Source: Monosiga brevicollis MX1
Taxonomy: Eukaryota; Opisthokonta; Choanoflagellata; Craspedida; Salpingoecidae
Reading direction: 5' to 3'
DNA: 64,000 nt
Assembly (NCBI RefSeq): GCF_000002865.3
Contig: NW_001865039.1
Coordinates: 194,645-258,644 of the forward strand
Each line of letters begins with the position of its first letter. Position 1 is the stretch's first letter. This document shows, one piece after another, positions 53,201-64,000 of the stretch. The position numbers were made by a program, and so were the translations under genes. The notes below the pieces were generated by a model. It saw only the letters and a program-made list of their open reading frames with translations, was not told the origin of the DNA and searched no databases.

Positions 53201-53906
53201 TGGTGGCGTTGCTGCCATGGCTGGGAGTGCTCTCAGCGGGACTGGCAGCTGGGGCACTCGGCGTCGTGGGGTTGGAGATGCTGGGCCGCCGCGATCGGCG
53301 GTCCTTACCGGACGGCTTATCAGCCTTGGCCTTTTTGGGTTTGGAAGCTGCCTTGGTTGCTCCAGGCTGATGGTGGTTGAGGTGAGAGGAGGTGGTCGTT
53401 GGGATTGGTGCCGGATTTCCTTCTGGGGTGATCGTTGTGGAAGTTGTGCTGGGAATTGGAGTGGTGGAGGGAGGAGCCGGGGCGGGCGCGGCCGGGGCCG
53501 TGGCAGGGGCCGCCCGTTTGGCAGGGGGTTCGCCGTTGCTCGACGAGGGCGCCGTGATGTGGGGAGGTGCGGAGGGGGGTGGCAGGTGAGGGCTTTCAGC
53601 TGGTACGTGGTTGGGGGGTCTCGTGGTGTCGAGAGCGTAGACGAGGGGTTCATGGTCTTGTTGCTGATTATCGAGATGCGAGGTGGCGTCGGCGGTGACC
53701 ACATCCACCGGTCCGGCAGCAGGCGAGACGGGGGCAGATGGGTGCGAGGAGGTCATGGATGACGGTTGTGAGGCAGGCAAAGCCTGTTGTTGTTTCTCTT
53801 GGATGGGTGCGTGTGGTTGTGCAGGGGCGATGAGAGGTGCCGAGGGGTGATGGATGGGCGCCGATGGCGGCTCAACGGCTGCCGTGCTGCCGGGATGCAC
53901 CTCCAT
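48575..53906 (-). CDS. Ankyrin-repeat protein with low-complexity N-terminus
   Basis: Twelve exons in plus coordinates: 53070-53906, 52602-52739, 52406-52495, 52142-52265, 51919-51978, 51623-51783, 51403-51475, 51136-51305, 50692-50953, 50355-50569, 50013-50098, 48575-49967. All joins are in phase and give 1202 residues. Residues 1-250 are rich in Pro, Ser, Thr and Ala and end in a basic patch (PKKAKADKPSGKDRRSRR). Ankyrin repeats then run across splice joins: EQALHRACEAGSLDDVKH, RQTPLGIAVFNQHTHIAKYL, QLTPLHLAVLKDDLELITLL. A charged region, a block with SILPELLDPTHTAHVLANG, a cysteine cluster (PVACLGCHSYLCDKRE) and a helical low-complexity tail follow. The family is not recognised. It is probably an intracellular scaffold. 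The phase agreement argues for one gene, but two genes cannot be excluded. Confidence 0.68.
50200..50241. repeat. (CA)n microsatellite in ankyrin-gene intron
   Basis: About 40 bases of CA repeat inside the intron 50099-50354 of the ankyrin-repeat gene. Confidence 0.92.
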
Positions 53907-54313
53907 CACGACAGTTTGACCGGCGCCAAGAAAGCAGAAGCGGAGCGCATGGATTTGGCGTATCACAGAACACCCCGAAAAGGCCGTATCTCCACCCCAA
54001 CGTACGGCAAGGCCAAGACCGTGCAAAAGTAGAGGTGGAGGTGGAGGTGGAGGTGGAGGTGGAGGTGGAGGTCACAGAGCCAAAGTGCGAGCCAGGAGGG
54101 AAGGACGCTCCACCAAGAAGGTAAGGTGGTGGCTTGATCGCCCAAGGCGAGAGACGCCGAGTCGCACAGTGAAGAGGAGACAATCAGGGCCAAGAACCCA
54201 AATTCTCCCCCCTCCCTTCCCTGCTCCCAGCGCCGTCCCTCTCTATACCTCTCTGTCTCCCGCCCAGTGCCTCCGACGACCCCGTATGCTCAACAGCCGA
54301 ACAAGCGACACGG

Positions 54314-54344
<31 letters not shown>

Positions 54345-55300
54345 AACGCGCCAGAGAGAGAGAGAGAGCAGAGAGTGCACAGAGAGCAGAGAGCAAACAG
54401 AGAGACACCGGCGACCAGGGCCTGTGTGAGAGAGGCGAAGAGATCAAGACAAACATGAAGAGAATCAAGAGGAGAACGTATAGGAAACCAGAGGCAGGCA
54501 CACACACAACAGAGTTACAAGAGACTTTCAGTAGTCTTACAAAGAAAAAGAGAGAAAGAGAGAAGCGATGAACAAAAGAAGATCCCTTCTTTATGTGTGA
54601 GTAAGAGAGAGACAGCAGGCTCTCTAAATAATTTCTCTCTCTCTAAATCTCTCTCTCTCTCTCTCAAAATCTCTCTCTCTCTCTCTCTCTCAAAATCTCT
54701 CTCTCGAAATCTCGCTCTCGAAATCTCTCTCTCTCTCTCTAAGTTTCTCTCTCTCTGGACTGCCTCTCTACTGTACGAAGCGGATTTAGGTCAAGGCCAA
54801 ATGGTGTAGTTGGTGCGTGTGGTGAGGGCCTGAGGATGGCAAACAGGAGGCGCTTGAAGAGAATGGATGGCTGATATTGGTGCGTGTAGGGGACGCCCCC
54901 GCTTAGGTGCGCATCACTGGGCCAGCGAGTGGCAGCGCTCTCAGGCGTCATCATGACGGACGAATTTGTGAATGTGCGTCGCGCACTCTGCGCACTCGGT
55001 CTGATTCTCTGCTACGCTGACGCCCCAATCCCACACGACAACACTGCTGCACTTGTATCCCTGTTCTTTGATGCTCCCTTGGCTTCGGCGTGCGCGTCGT
55101 GATTCTGAGGGCTGCTCCCGAAGGACACCGCGTGACAAGCCGCACAACACATCAGAAAGGATTCGTAGGAGAGATCGAGCTGCAGACCCGGTTTCTTGAG
55201 TCAAATGTGTCTGCAAGCGGACCAGAGAGAAGAAAAAAAAAGAAAAAAAAGGAGGAATGTCAATCAGACATCAACCCCCCATGAATGGTGGCCGACTGTT
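53907..55300. other. Repeat-rich spacer
   Basis: About 1.4 kb between the ankyrin gene start and the elongase stop. It contains a (GGAGGT)n hexamer minisatellite at 54033-54072, CA repeat near 54316-54339, GA repeats near 54355-54400 and a long broken (CT)n tract at 54634-54760. No coding exon is supported. Confidence 0.6.
54634..54760. repeat. Interrupted (CT)n tract
   Basis: About 125 bases of CTCTCT broken by AAAT and GAAAT units at roughly regular spacing, in the spacer upstream of the ankyrin gene. Confidence 0.9.
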
Positions 55301-56614
55301 TTAGGTGGCTTTGATCTTGTCGGACTGGGGGCCGGGCTTGAGGTAGCGACGGGCGAAAAAGTCGGCAAAAAGGTAAAAGTAGGAGGCATACATGATCAGC
55401 GCGCCCCAGGCCGATTCGGGGCGGACTGAGTTGCACACAGTCAGGCGGTACGAAGCAATGTAGGTGCCAACGACCATCTGCAAGATTTGCAAGGAGGTGA
55501 TCCATATGTCGCCTACCGGGCGATAGCCCAGTGCACGCGCTGCGTAGTAGGCTGCCCAGGTCGACCGTGTTAGGTGAGCTCAATCAGTGCGTCAGAAAAA
55601 ATAACAAAAGGCGCCGGGCATGTGCATGGTAAGCGACGCGAGGGACGCACAGTACATGATGATGTGAACCAAGCTATTCATGGCGGCAAAGATGATGCCT
55701 TCAGTGCCCTGATTGTACTTGGGCTCGTAGAGAATGTTCCAGCAGTAGAGCATGACGGTCAGATGATGCCACCTAGTCACCAATCATGTCAAGCCGAGGT
55801 GACCCAAGTCCAACGACCAACAACCCTGACCCGGTCTGGGCCACGAACAAGCACGGGAGGACACACATCGACAACGACCACATACCAGTGCAAAGTGATG
55901 ACCGGTCTTTTCTTGAGAACGAGAAAGAGGGTGTCGCCCATTTCGGGGATTTTACTGAGGGCAAAGGCAAAGATGGCCATGCTCGTCGGGCCCTGATGGC
56001 CCTCGGGCAAAAGATGACAGGTTTCGGGCATGATGGTACCGTTCAAGGCGTGCTGCACGGTGGTGGGGGCAGTGTAGTAAAAGGCGTAGACATTGAAGAT
56101 GACGAGCAGAATATTCCATAGCACCAGCGGCATCTTCAGCTTGAAGGGCGCGCGGTTGGCCATGAGTTGGCGAAGTCCAAAGATCACGGGCAGGTACAGC
56201 ATGGCTGCACCGGTCATGTACCAGAACAAACGGTCCAAGAGCTACCGGGCCATGTCATGGGAACATGGGGCTGGGGTGAGTGGGGTCGGAATATGATAAC
56301 AAGCCACCGTCCGCATTGAACCTGAAAGCGCAAACGGGTCGTATAGGGAACTGAATCGCTGGTGCACATGCCCAGCCAGGTTTCTGGCACTTTCTCGCGG
56401 CCAGGGCCTCACCTGTTCACCGTCAACGGCCAGGCGCCATTGGGACACGGTTCGCTCGTACCATGCCGGCAGCTGTACAAAGCCCAGCGGGTAAGTGCAA
56501 GGCTGCAAGGAGGACCAACCCTGCCCATAGTCGATAATCTAATTGGAAACCCCTTGCGGCGTAGCGTACCCCAAAAAGGGCCCCGTTGACGTAGGGCGCG
56601 ACAAAGGTATCCAT
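55301..56614 (-). CDS. ELO-family very-long-chain fatty acid elongase
   Basis: Five exons in plus coordinates: 56570-56614, 56413-56472, 55886-56241, 55651-55772, 55301-55551. They join in phase to 277 residues (typical ELOVL size). Signature motifs: LWNILLVIFNVYAFYYTAP, LSKIPEMGDTLFLVLKKRP, the histidine box HWWHH formed across a splice join and followed by LTVMLYCW, then AAMNSLVHIIMY, SYYAARALG and QILQMVVGTYIASY. Several hydrophobic spans fit a polytopic ER enzyme that condenses malonyl-CoA with fatty acyl-CoA. The KIPE/GDT motif and histidine box are intact. It most resembles the ELOVL6 and ELOVL3 branch, judging from MPETCH-type spacing and histidine-box context, but substrate length cannot be read from sequence. 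Confidence 0.92.
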
Positions 56615-57531
56615 GTCGCTCAGGAAAGGAAGAAGAAGCCGAGCAGCGCTGGCCAGAGCAGCAGAGACAAGAGACTACACTTGGCGGCAAGCCGTTTCAC
56701 AAGCAGATGAGAAGGCGGGGCGGGGCGATTGACACAGCAGCCCTAGTTTGTTGGCACAGCGTCTGCGAGCCTTGTTCAATACACAACAATTGGAACAGGC
56801 AGGCTGGGCCACCGAACCCAGGCGAGTTTGCCCAAATGCACGTGCCCAAACCAATGCTGTCGTCCCCGATTCCCCTCGAGTGCCACCACACACTCGAATG
56901 CATATTACGTCCTGCTCACCCTATGCTGCTCCCCCGGATGTCCGCGCACCCACCCACACGTACACATCCTCTCTCCCTCTTCATCGGGCTTCACCCCTGC
57001 CGACCGCCATCTACTCCCAGCCCACTGTTGCTGCGAATCCAAACACCGCATGACATCTGCACGCACCCGTAGTGTGGTGAGTCCTGTCCACAAGCACAAA
57101 ATGTCCACAAACACTCTTCTCTGTTTGTGTGTGTCTCTCTCTTGTCCTCTCTTCTCTTCTCTCTCTCTCTCTCTCTCTCTCATTCATTTCTCTATTTTCT
57201 CTCTTTCTCAGACCGACCAAACCAATTCATTTCTCTCCTCTCTTCTCTCCCTCTCTAAAAAGAAATTGATCTTGTCCGCAGTTGACAGAATTGTGTCATG
57301 TAAATGTGGCAAATGTGGCATGCAGTCACATGTTCCTCAATTCGATGGTTGTAGACCAACAAAGTGCCACGCAGGCAGAAGTATCATTTGTCAGATATTT
57401 GGCATCATCGATTTCAACGTCGGTCGCGCACCAAAGGGGTCGGACGGAGTTGCATCGGATGGCGGTTGTTCTAAAGGATCGGAGAATGCTCAGCATCTTC
57501 ACCACCTCAAGAAGAGGAGGTGCCACCTTGC
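56615..57531. other. Spacer upstream of the elongase
   Basis: About 920 bases. It contains a CT-rich tract near 57125-57260. No coding exon is supported. It should hold the elongase promoter and the 3' UTR of the glycosyltransferase. Confidence 0.5.
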
Positions 57532-60500
57532 TTAATCAGCGACGCTCTCGTCAACCTGCCAGTCAAAGTTGTAGGACGGTGCGTCGCTGTAGTCGCATAT
57601 CTCCTGGTTGCGATTATACCGCCACATCTTGTGCTCGGTAAAACGGCGGATTTTAGCTCGAAGGCCCTATGCAGGCACACAAAAATGGTCAACAAAGCAC
57701 CACGCTTTCGCCCAGGCCCCGCCCGCCTGACGATCCTGCAAAAGCCGGGTCTACATTCCCCCGCAAAGCCTGCTAGGCGCCTACCTTGACCCAGTTGTTG
57801 TGGAGCAGCACGAGTTGCGGTTGCTCCACAGCAATGTCTGCAAGGCCCCAAAAGCCGCCCACAGCACCTGCCGGAAAGCGCTGCCGGTCCAAAAACTCCA
57901 CTTCCAGCACAGCCTGTGTGGGAAAGACGTTGCGCGGCGGTGTATACAAACACTTGTCGTCCCCCTGCGTCGTAGCACCCTCCTTGCCTCCGCACAGGAT
58001 AATGTAAAAGCTTGGCTGCTCCGTCATTGTGGACGTGGCAGCGTGTGCAACCACCTGCTCCATGGCCACAATCGCCATGGGTGTGGCGCGCACGCGGTAA
58101 AAGCCTGCCACATTCAAACTGGGTTAGTTGCTATCCCTTTTGCGGCCCACCCCTCGACAACGGCCGCTGTGGCCAAAGAGATTCGAAGCAAGCCACCGAA
58201 AAACTGACCCGAATTGATGCGGAGGGGCCCATTTGCGGCCACTTCCTCGGGCCACGGTGCATTGCTTTGTACCACGAAATCACTATCGCGCGTGCACAAC
58301 GCAACAAACTTAACATGAAGGTTTTTCATCTCATCAAAGAGGACAAAGCAAGCCCCGCGCACATTCGACGACCACCCGTCCGGGACACACCCACCTCTTC
58401 ATGTCGGCCAAGATGGGCAAGGGATTCTGAAACCAAAAGATATCCGTGTCTAACAAGCGGCCAAAGAGAAACACCAGCTTGAGACGCCCCGCAACCTCAG
58501 GCGCAAGCAGTTGGCCGCCAGTCAAAGTCAGCGCCTCACCTGTCCATGTGACATCGTAGCCCAGTTTCAAAATTTGCAGGACGACCTGAGACTTGAGCTT
58601 GGTCACCTACACCCATCAAAGCACACAGCAGTCAAAGTCAGCACCACCAGCCTCGACGCACACGTGCTCAAAAACTCACGCTGACCACCCCAACACGTAC
58701 ACACACATACACACACCTTTTTGAAGTGCTGTGAGCCATACTCCAGGTCATGCGATGTCAGTCCGGATATGTCCGAGGCTTGGTAGAAGAACACGGGTAG
58801 TCCCATGCGAAACCCAAACCGATACATGTCCTGTTCGATTTCAGGTGCTGGACGTGAGTGCGGAGGGCTCAATGTGTCCCAGGCGGTCGCTCGTGCCAAA
58901 CTCTGCACCGGGTGCTGGTTGACCCAGTCGCCGTACCTCGTCAAACGCGGCAATGACAAGTTGATCATAAATACCCAGCTTGCGAAGTTGGCAGACAAAG
59001 TTCATGACAACATCGCGATACGCATAGCTGGCCCCAGTCACCAAAACGTGATTGTCACGGGCAACTACAGGCAACAGGTCCCGCAAGGTAAACGGTAGTC
59101 CATAGGCAGGCGGATGACCCTCCTCCGTCTACAAGAGCATTTGCCAGTGCCATATTAGCCGCCACCTCTCATTCCTGAGCCATCTTGGAGAGGGCGCGAT
59201 GCTGGGAACGCACCTTGACGGGAATGTCAAACTTCTCGCGCTTATCAATGCTGATGCTAGCGCACTTGACTAGGTTTTTCTTGCGATCGTTCTCAAAGAC
59301 CTCGACAATCTTCAGCCGACCCAAATCAACATGATGTAGGCATCACCGTGAGCTCTCAAACATTCTCGGGCATGAAGCGAGAGGCTGCATTAGCAAATTG
59401 ACAGGCCTCACCTCGGGATCATTCTGGGTATTGAGCGCAAAGGCATTGTGCTCGCAGGGACATAACCCGGGGCGCAAGCGCTTGAGCAGACACATGCCCC
59501 CTGGTTCCATGCAGGACACTAGCTTCCAAGGAGCATGTAGTGTGGTGCCATCCTGATTGCGATATGAGCCATAGGTCAACGCTAAATGGGCGTTGTGAAA
59601 GATCTGCGCCACAGGACCCATTACCCAGAGGCACATGAATTGAGCATGGCGTGCAAGAGCAAGACAAAAGATTGCGTTCACACTGGGCCAGGGACAAGAG
59701 CTCGTACCATCCAATCTGACGTCTTGGATTTCATCCAAAAGGTGCCACCGCCCGTGTTGCGCTGAACGACGCCACTGGCACTTGTATAGTCGTGCTGTAC
59801 GTGAACGGCAACGACCGACTAGGTGACGAAAAAGACAGACAGGAAGGGAAGACTGAGGCAAGCATGGCGCTCCATCACAACGTGCCCGTCTTGCAATTGG
59901 CAAAGGTTGATGGTGGCACCAAGTTTCAGACCTCGGTCGTGTCGACGACGTCGCGATAGCCAGCTTGAATCACTTCGTGCACAAACCAGTTGTCAAACTT
60001 GCTTTTGCCTGTCATGTGGGTAACATCGTACCGAGGCGTAAGCTGTCAGAAAAAAAAAAAAAAGAGAGACAGACAGAGACAGACACAGACACAGAGAGGA
60101 GAAGAAGGGTTTGTTTGGCGAATTGGTCCGGGAAACGTGTCAAAGCACTTCACCCGACCTCGAATAAAAGGAGGCATGATGCCATGAAAAAGACGCTTGC
60201 CCGAATTGCTCCAAACAAAATAATCCTGACCCACGGCCCGAGTCATTTGTGGTGGGTGATTGGTGAACGCAAATCTCAAAGACGCCAGCCGACCCAACCA
60301 AGATGGACACAAGCATACCAGACCACCAGCTGTGTGCAACGTGCCCTTGGTCTTGACGTAACCCATGAAGGCTGCCTCATTAAAGTCGGGACGTGCGGGC
60401 TCATACATTGGAGGCAACTCGTCGAGGTCGTATCTACAACCAACAAGACGGGGTGGGCCGTGTCAAGGGAATGGGACGCGGAACATTGAACGCCCACTGC

Positions 60501-61432
60501 AGAGCCTAAGCATGATGTATAGATGCTTTGGTCGAGCGTACCGAGCGCCTGTGATAAACCAGTCGGTAAACTGGGAGCGGACTTTGGCGATGGCATCGGG
60601 TAGGCTCTGAGTAAGGAGAATGTCGCTATTGACAATCACGCTCACGTCTGTGTCCCACTCGCTGGCCAAGTGGACCAAGGAGCCAGCCAGAGGCAGCATC
60701 TCTAAGCACACAAACACACGCGATACGCAAAGAGACCGTGTGAGATGACCGTGATGCCAAATCTGCAATCGCGGTGTGCGTCCTCGGCCAGTGTGGATAG
60801 TTTACGTACTAAAGTTCATGTCAAGATGGCGGGAGATAACGCAGCCAAATTCGGCCGCCACGTCTTCGTACCCAGCACCGTAGCCGACCAGAACAATCTC
60901 GGGTTTGGGTTCTAGCTTAACCCAGGACTCGATAGCTCGGCGCTAGAAGAAAAAAAAAAAACACGCAACAACACCATCATGCAAGAAAAAGAAGCATGTA
61001 GCTCAATGTGAGAACGGGCAGGTCAATGTGAGAAACGTCAGTATGCTGAGATCGAATGTTTGCGCTTGGTGCCGCCCCCCTTTCTTTTGAGCAGGAAGGG
61101 GGGGGGCGTGACCGAGAAGGCAAACACGGGTCGGCCAGAGCGTGCGAGAGGAAGCGCTGGATGTGATGCTTGCAAACAGATACCTGGATGCGCGCGGGAA
61201 TTCCATCGAACCCTTGTGGAGTAATGAAGATGGTCCAGCGAAAGTTATAATCCCAGCCCTGGTGGCTTGCGGGAGCACCAGACCAAGGCGCCAGAGCCCG
61301 ACGGCCAACGGCACTCGTGCCACGAGCCGAAGACCACCCGACTGGCACTGCACCCAAGTAGATTGCTGCACAGGCTAGCGCCAGCAGAATTGCAACGGCG
61401 CCGACCGTGGGCCGACAGCTGCGGCGTGACAT
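57532..61432 (-). CDS. Two-domain glycosyltransferase with C-terminal Nucleotid_trans domain
   Basis: Sixteen exons in plus coordinates: 61184-61432, 60810-60942, 60542-60701, 60319-60433, 60154-60225, 59932-60042, 59708-59818, 59412-59603, 59214-59309, 58937-59128, 58717-58830, 58540-58606, 58395-58449, 58209-58282, 57785-58104, 57532-57666. They join in phase to 731 residues. Residues about 10-28 (VGAVAILLALACAAIYLGAV) form a type II signal anchor. The first half looks like a GT-A enzyme: FITPQGF, RRAIESWVKL, IVLVGYGAGYEDVAAEFG, VSVIVNSDILLTQSLPDAI, YFVWSNSGKRLF. The second half fits the Nucleotid_trans family: VVLQILKLGYDVTWTDTDIF with the DTD metal-binding motif, WFQNPLPIL, DFVVQSNAPWPEE, and YNRNQEICDYSDAP near the end. 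It probably works in the Golgi. Sugar and acceptor are unknown. Confidence 0.85.
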
Positions 61433-61980
61433 AATGTCGACTCGCTTGCGGCATACAAACACTGCAAGGCAGCTAAAGTTTTGTTCACGTCACTCGCGCT
61501 CGCGGAAACGGTAGCTCGCCCGAATGAACCGACGAGAAAAAAAAACCCCAAGACTTGGTCAAAAGATGCTGAAAGGGCAGGTGGGTGGCTATTCAATATA
61601 AGGTGACTGCCTTGCTATTTACGGCGGGAGACGGGGGAGTACGGCTTGTTCTGGCCTTGGTTCAGAAAGTCAGGCAAATCAGCGGGCAGCCAGCTGCTCG
61701 GGCAGGCACTCGAGAAAAAGGAGCAGAAGCGAGGGCATGCACACAACCCAACATTGCGCGCTTGCCGTGTGTGCAAATCTTTGCTAGCGCGCAAACCTTT
61801 CTGTGTTGGGGTCAAGGCGCGCATGAAAGGGATGTATTGCCTCTCACTTCTTGAATTAAGTATGGCCAAAGTTTTGTGCATGCATGCAATCTTTGCTTGT
61901 TAGCCGTCAATGTAGGACAAGATCTTGTCGCCGCGTTTTATCGTCGGTTGATGATGGCAAAGAGGGGATCACCACACACG
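61433..61980. other. Upstream region of the double glycosyltransferase
   Basis: About 550 bases with no supported exon. It should hold the glycosyltransferase promoter and 5' UTR and perhaps the 3' UTR of a further minus-strand gene. Confidence 0.45.
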
Positions 61981-62640
61981 TTACATGCTATCTGGTGTAT
62001 CGAGTACCTGGGCGGGCCGGAGGAGGTCGTGCACTGAGGACACGAGGGCCACAAGAGCAGGAAACCCGGGATCCAGCAGAATTCCGGGCAAGGCAGCTGC
62101 TAAAGCGGCCGGATCCTCCACCGGCGGCGCACAACCAGGATCGCGACGCAACCACTCGAAAATTTGTTCGTGTTCGGTGGTCCAGCGCAAGGTTGGGGCG
62201 GCATGGCTGGGAGAGGTATTGGTGGCCACGGTTGTCCGCATCAACGCCATTCTATCACAACCATCAGCAAACTGGCCCTCGGTGCTGTCACAGCTCGGAC
62301 GACCAAGCGCGAGGCGGCGGCAAGGGCCTCGAGGCACGGCGGCTGCCAGCCCCGGCTGGACCAGAAGCTGACCTTCGGGCTCTGCCGATTCCGACAATGT
62401 TGAAGCTGGAGACGTCGCAAGAAGCACGGGACTGGCAGGTGCTGGCACTGACGCCTCTCTAGGCAGGGGCACGGGAGCGGTGTGCGTAGCGATTGCCATT
62501 GGATGTTGCGTGCGGCTAGATATGGAAGATGGAGCCGTGTTGACCCAGGGCGGCGAAGCAATCTGGGTGCATGTTGGTCGCTCCATGTTGGAGTCCCGCG
62601 ACAGCGACAGGGCCGTTGTTGGTAGAGTTGGGTGAGCCAT
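61981..62640 (-). CDS. Doubtful low-complexity ORF
   Basis: An open frame of 219 codons from the ATG at 62640 (MAHPTLPTTALSLSRDSNME) to the stop at 61981. It is rich in Pro, Ala, Ser and Leu, with a more ordered C-terminal part (WTTEHEQIFEWLRRDPGC, VALVSSVHDLLRPAQVL). The frame is open further upstream without another Met, so first exons may lie in 62641-63011. I recognise no domain. It could be a real fast-evolving gene or chance. Confidence 0.35.
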   Translation of the reverse strand: MAHPTLPTTALSLSRDSNMERPTCTQIASPPWVNTAPSSISSRTQHPMAIATHTAPVPLPREASVPAPASPVLLATSPASTLSESAEPEGQLLVQPGLAAAVPRGPCRRLALGRPSCDSTEGQFADGCDRMALMRTTVATNTSPSHAAPTLRWTTEHEQIFEWLRRDPGCAPPVEDPAALAAALPGILLDPGFPALVALVSSVHDLLRPAQVLDTPDSM

Positions 62641-64000
62641 GTTTGAGCCGGGCAGTCTGCCATACCCCCACCAAACCAGCACCAATCGATGATGAGCAAG
62701 GTGGGTCAGCTGATTCAGCGGGCATTGGCTCAAGAGCAATGCGATCGAGGCGACAGCAAGGTTTGGAACCTGAAGCCTGGGTGGAACGTCACGCTGGTAG
62801 TCGTCGCCCCTGCGCCGAGCGCTGGCACGTTTGGGTAGTACTCAAAGATGTATTCGATTCTGCCGCCGTGCGCACGTGCAGGGCGCCCGCGCCGCCAATG
62901 ACAGGTGAGGCCCCACCTGTCGATTCGATGTGTGGGATGTGCACCATCAGGACCGAGTCGGATGCAGACACACACCAACTTGGTCGACGCTTGGGCCGAG
63001 CTTTGCGCCACTCGGGAGGACCGTGGCGGTGCAGGATAGATCTTCTTTTGTACCTCGTTTGCTGCGCCTACGTCAAAGAAGAATACAATTCATGAAACTT
63101 AGAGGCAAAGTAAAATAGCCGACGGACCCAGTCAGCAACAAACGCCTCTCATCACTCCGCATCTACCTCCCCATCGCCATGCCGCTGCCGGTTCTTTTTT
63201 CCCCTTTCTTGGCTTCTTTGCCTGGTTTTAACCTTTTTGTGGGTTTTGACGTCGACGAGCAAAAGGGCCGGGACACAAATTTGTCGACAAATCGTCCATC
63301 AAAAAGCGCGGGAAATTTTTAAAGTGTGAAATAATGCGTCATTTTAGGAGGGATGCTCGACTCGTGTGCAGCTGCCACACCACACCTCGGCAGCATCCTG
63401 GCGTATCGAAACGAAAACGATGATGGCCCATGATCATCGTTCGTGCTCCGTCCCGCCATCATGCAGGGCCGACCGACCATTGTGTGAATAACCTCATTGC
63501 CAACATCTGTTGGCTTCTTACCAACCCCCTGGTTCTTATGATGAGGGTGCTGATGATCATCATTGTTCACGACACACAAGGAAATGCTGACATTGAAGCT
63601 GTCCGGCGTTTGCGTGTGCACATCAGAGCACGTGCATGTCACGGCAAGTGTCACGCTCTTTGGCACAATGAGCCGGGTGTTGGGTGTCTCGGGTGTCAAG
63701 CGCCCCGGTCGCTCGATGTTTAGACTAGGCAGGTGCATGTGAGAGGAGGTTGGAACTTTGTTATTCCTAACTGTAGAACTCAATTTCTTGAACTCGGCTA
63801 GCACATGAGACAAGTCAAGAGGGGCAAACGAAAGAAAAGTAAACGAAAACACTGGAAAGATTGTTCTACAAGTCAACGAGTGCCCGGCTAGCGGGAAGAG
63901 GAGGGGGAGAGGCGTTGGAGCAACAAGGCCCAACCGCCTGCGCCAGCCTCCTGAGTGTACACACATCGCAACAAGCATTCAAGTACGCAGTACTCAGCCG
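62641..64000. other. Unannotated right end
   Basis: Short frames on both strands without domains. The stretch 63180-63320 is T-rich and AT-rich, and 63320-63980 has an open minus frame without splice or domain support. I see nothing I can call. Confidence 0.5.

Noticed and set aside
63319-63978. Minus-strand frame of 219 codons at the right end
   Set aside because: No domain, no supporting codon pattern and no neighbouring exons in phase; composition looks like spacer DNA.

Overview
The window is nuclear DNA from a compact, intron-rich unicellular eukaryote. Genes lie on both strands and are split by short introns (mostly 55-300 bases, GT...AG with a few GC...AG). GC content is moderate and spacers are small. 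There are no operons and no Shine-Dalgarno signals. The gene set is animal-like: E(z)/EZH, RTRAF, ZFAND2, HIP1/HIP1R, VPS26C, FOXRED1, CCDC103 and a Na+,K+-ATPase alpha subunit. Together with long GT/CA microsatellites this suggests a choanoflagellate such as Monosiga. That assignment is an inference from gene content, not a database match.

Layout. 0-7 kb: 3' part of a Polycomb E(z) methyltransferase, then a 1212-residue von Willebrand A protein, both plus strand. 7-14 kb: an exostosin-like glycosyltransferase (minus) divergent from CCDC103 (plus); CCDC103 meets RTRAF (minus) tail to tail; RTRAF diverges from a membrane-anchored protein with a translation-factor-like barrel (plus). 14-20.5 kb: an unrecognised membrane protein, a WSC-like sulfotransferase (minus) and a ZFAND2 zinc-finger protein (plus). 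20.5-30.5 kb: a PDZ coiled-coil protein (minus), a TPR prolyl 4-hydroxylase (plus), an alpha/beta hydrolase (minus) and VPS26C (plus). 30.8-42 kb: HIP1/Sla2 (minus), a four-span membrane protein with a PPxY motif (minus), a small orphan protein (minus) and FOXRED1 (plus). 42.7-64 kb: Na+,K+-ATPase alpha, an ankyrin-repeat protein, an ELO fatty-acid elongase, a two-domain glycosyltransferase and one doubtful ORF, all minus strand.

Most exon structures were built by hand from splice sites, homologous motifs remembered from the families, and a reading-phase check. In each multi-exon gene marked resolved, every exon joins in phase and the total is a multiple of three.

The neighbours do not form one pathway. 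They cover chromatin repression (E(z)), RNA and transcription (RTRAF), dynein-arm assembly (CCDC103), endocytosis and recycling (HIP1, VPS26C), proteostasis (ZFAND2), mitochondrial complex I assembly (FOXRED1), ion transport, lipid elongation and secretory glycosylation or sulfation. I see no transposon, provirus, CRISPR array, tRNA or rRNA. The least familiar items are the membrane-anchored barrel protein, the fused double glycosyltransferase, the spliced N-terminal extension of the Na+,K+-ATPase and several orphan proteins.
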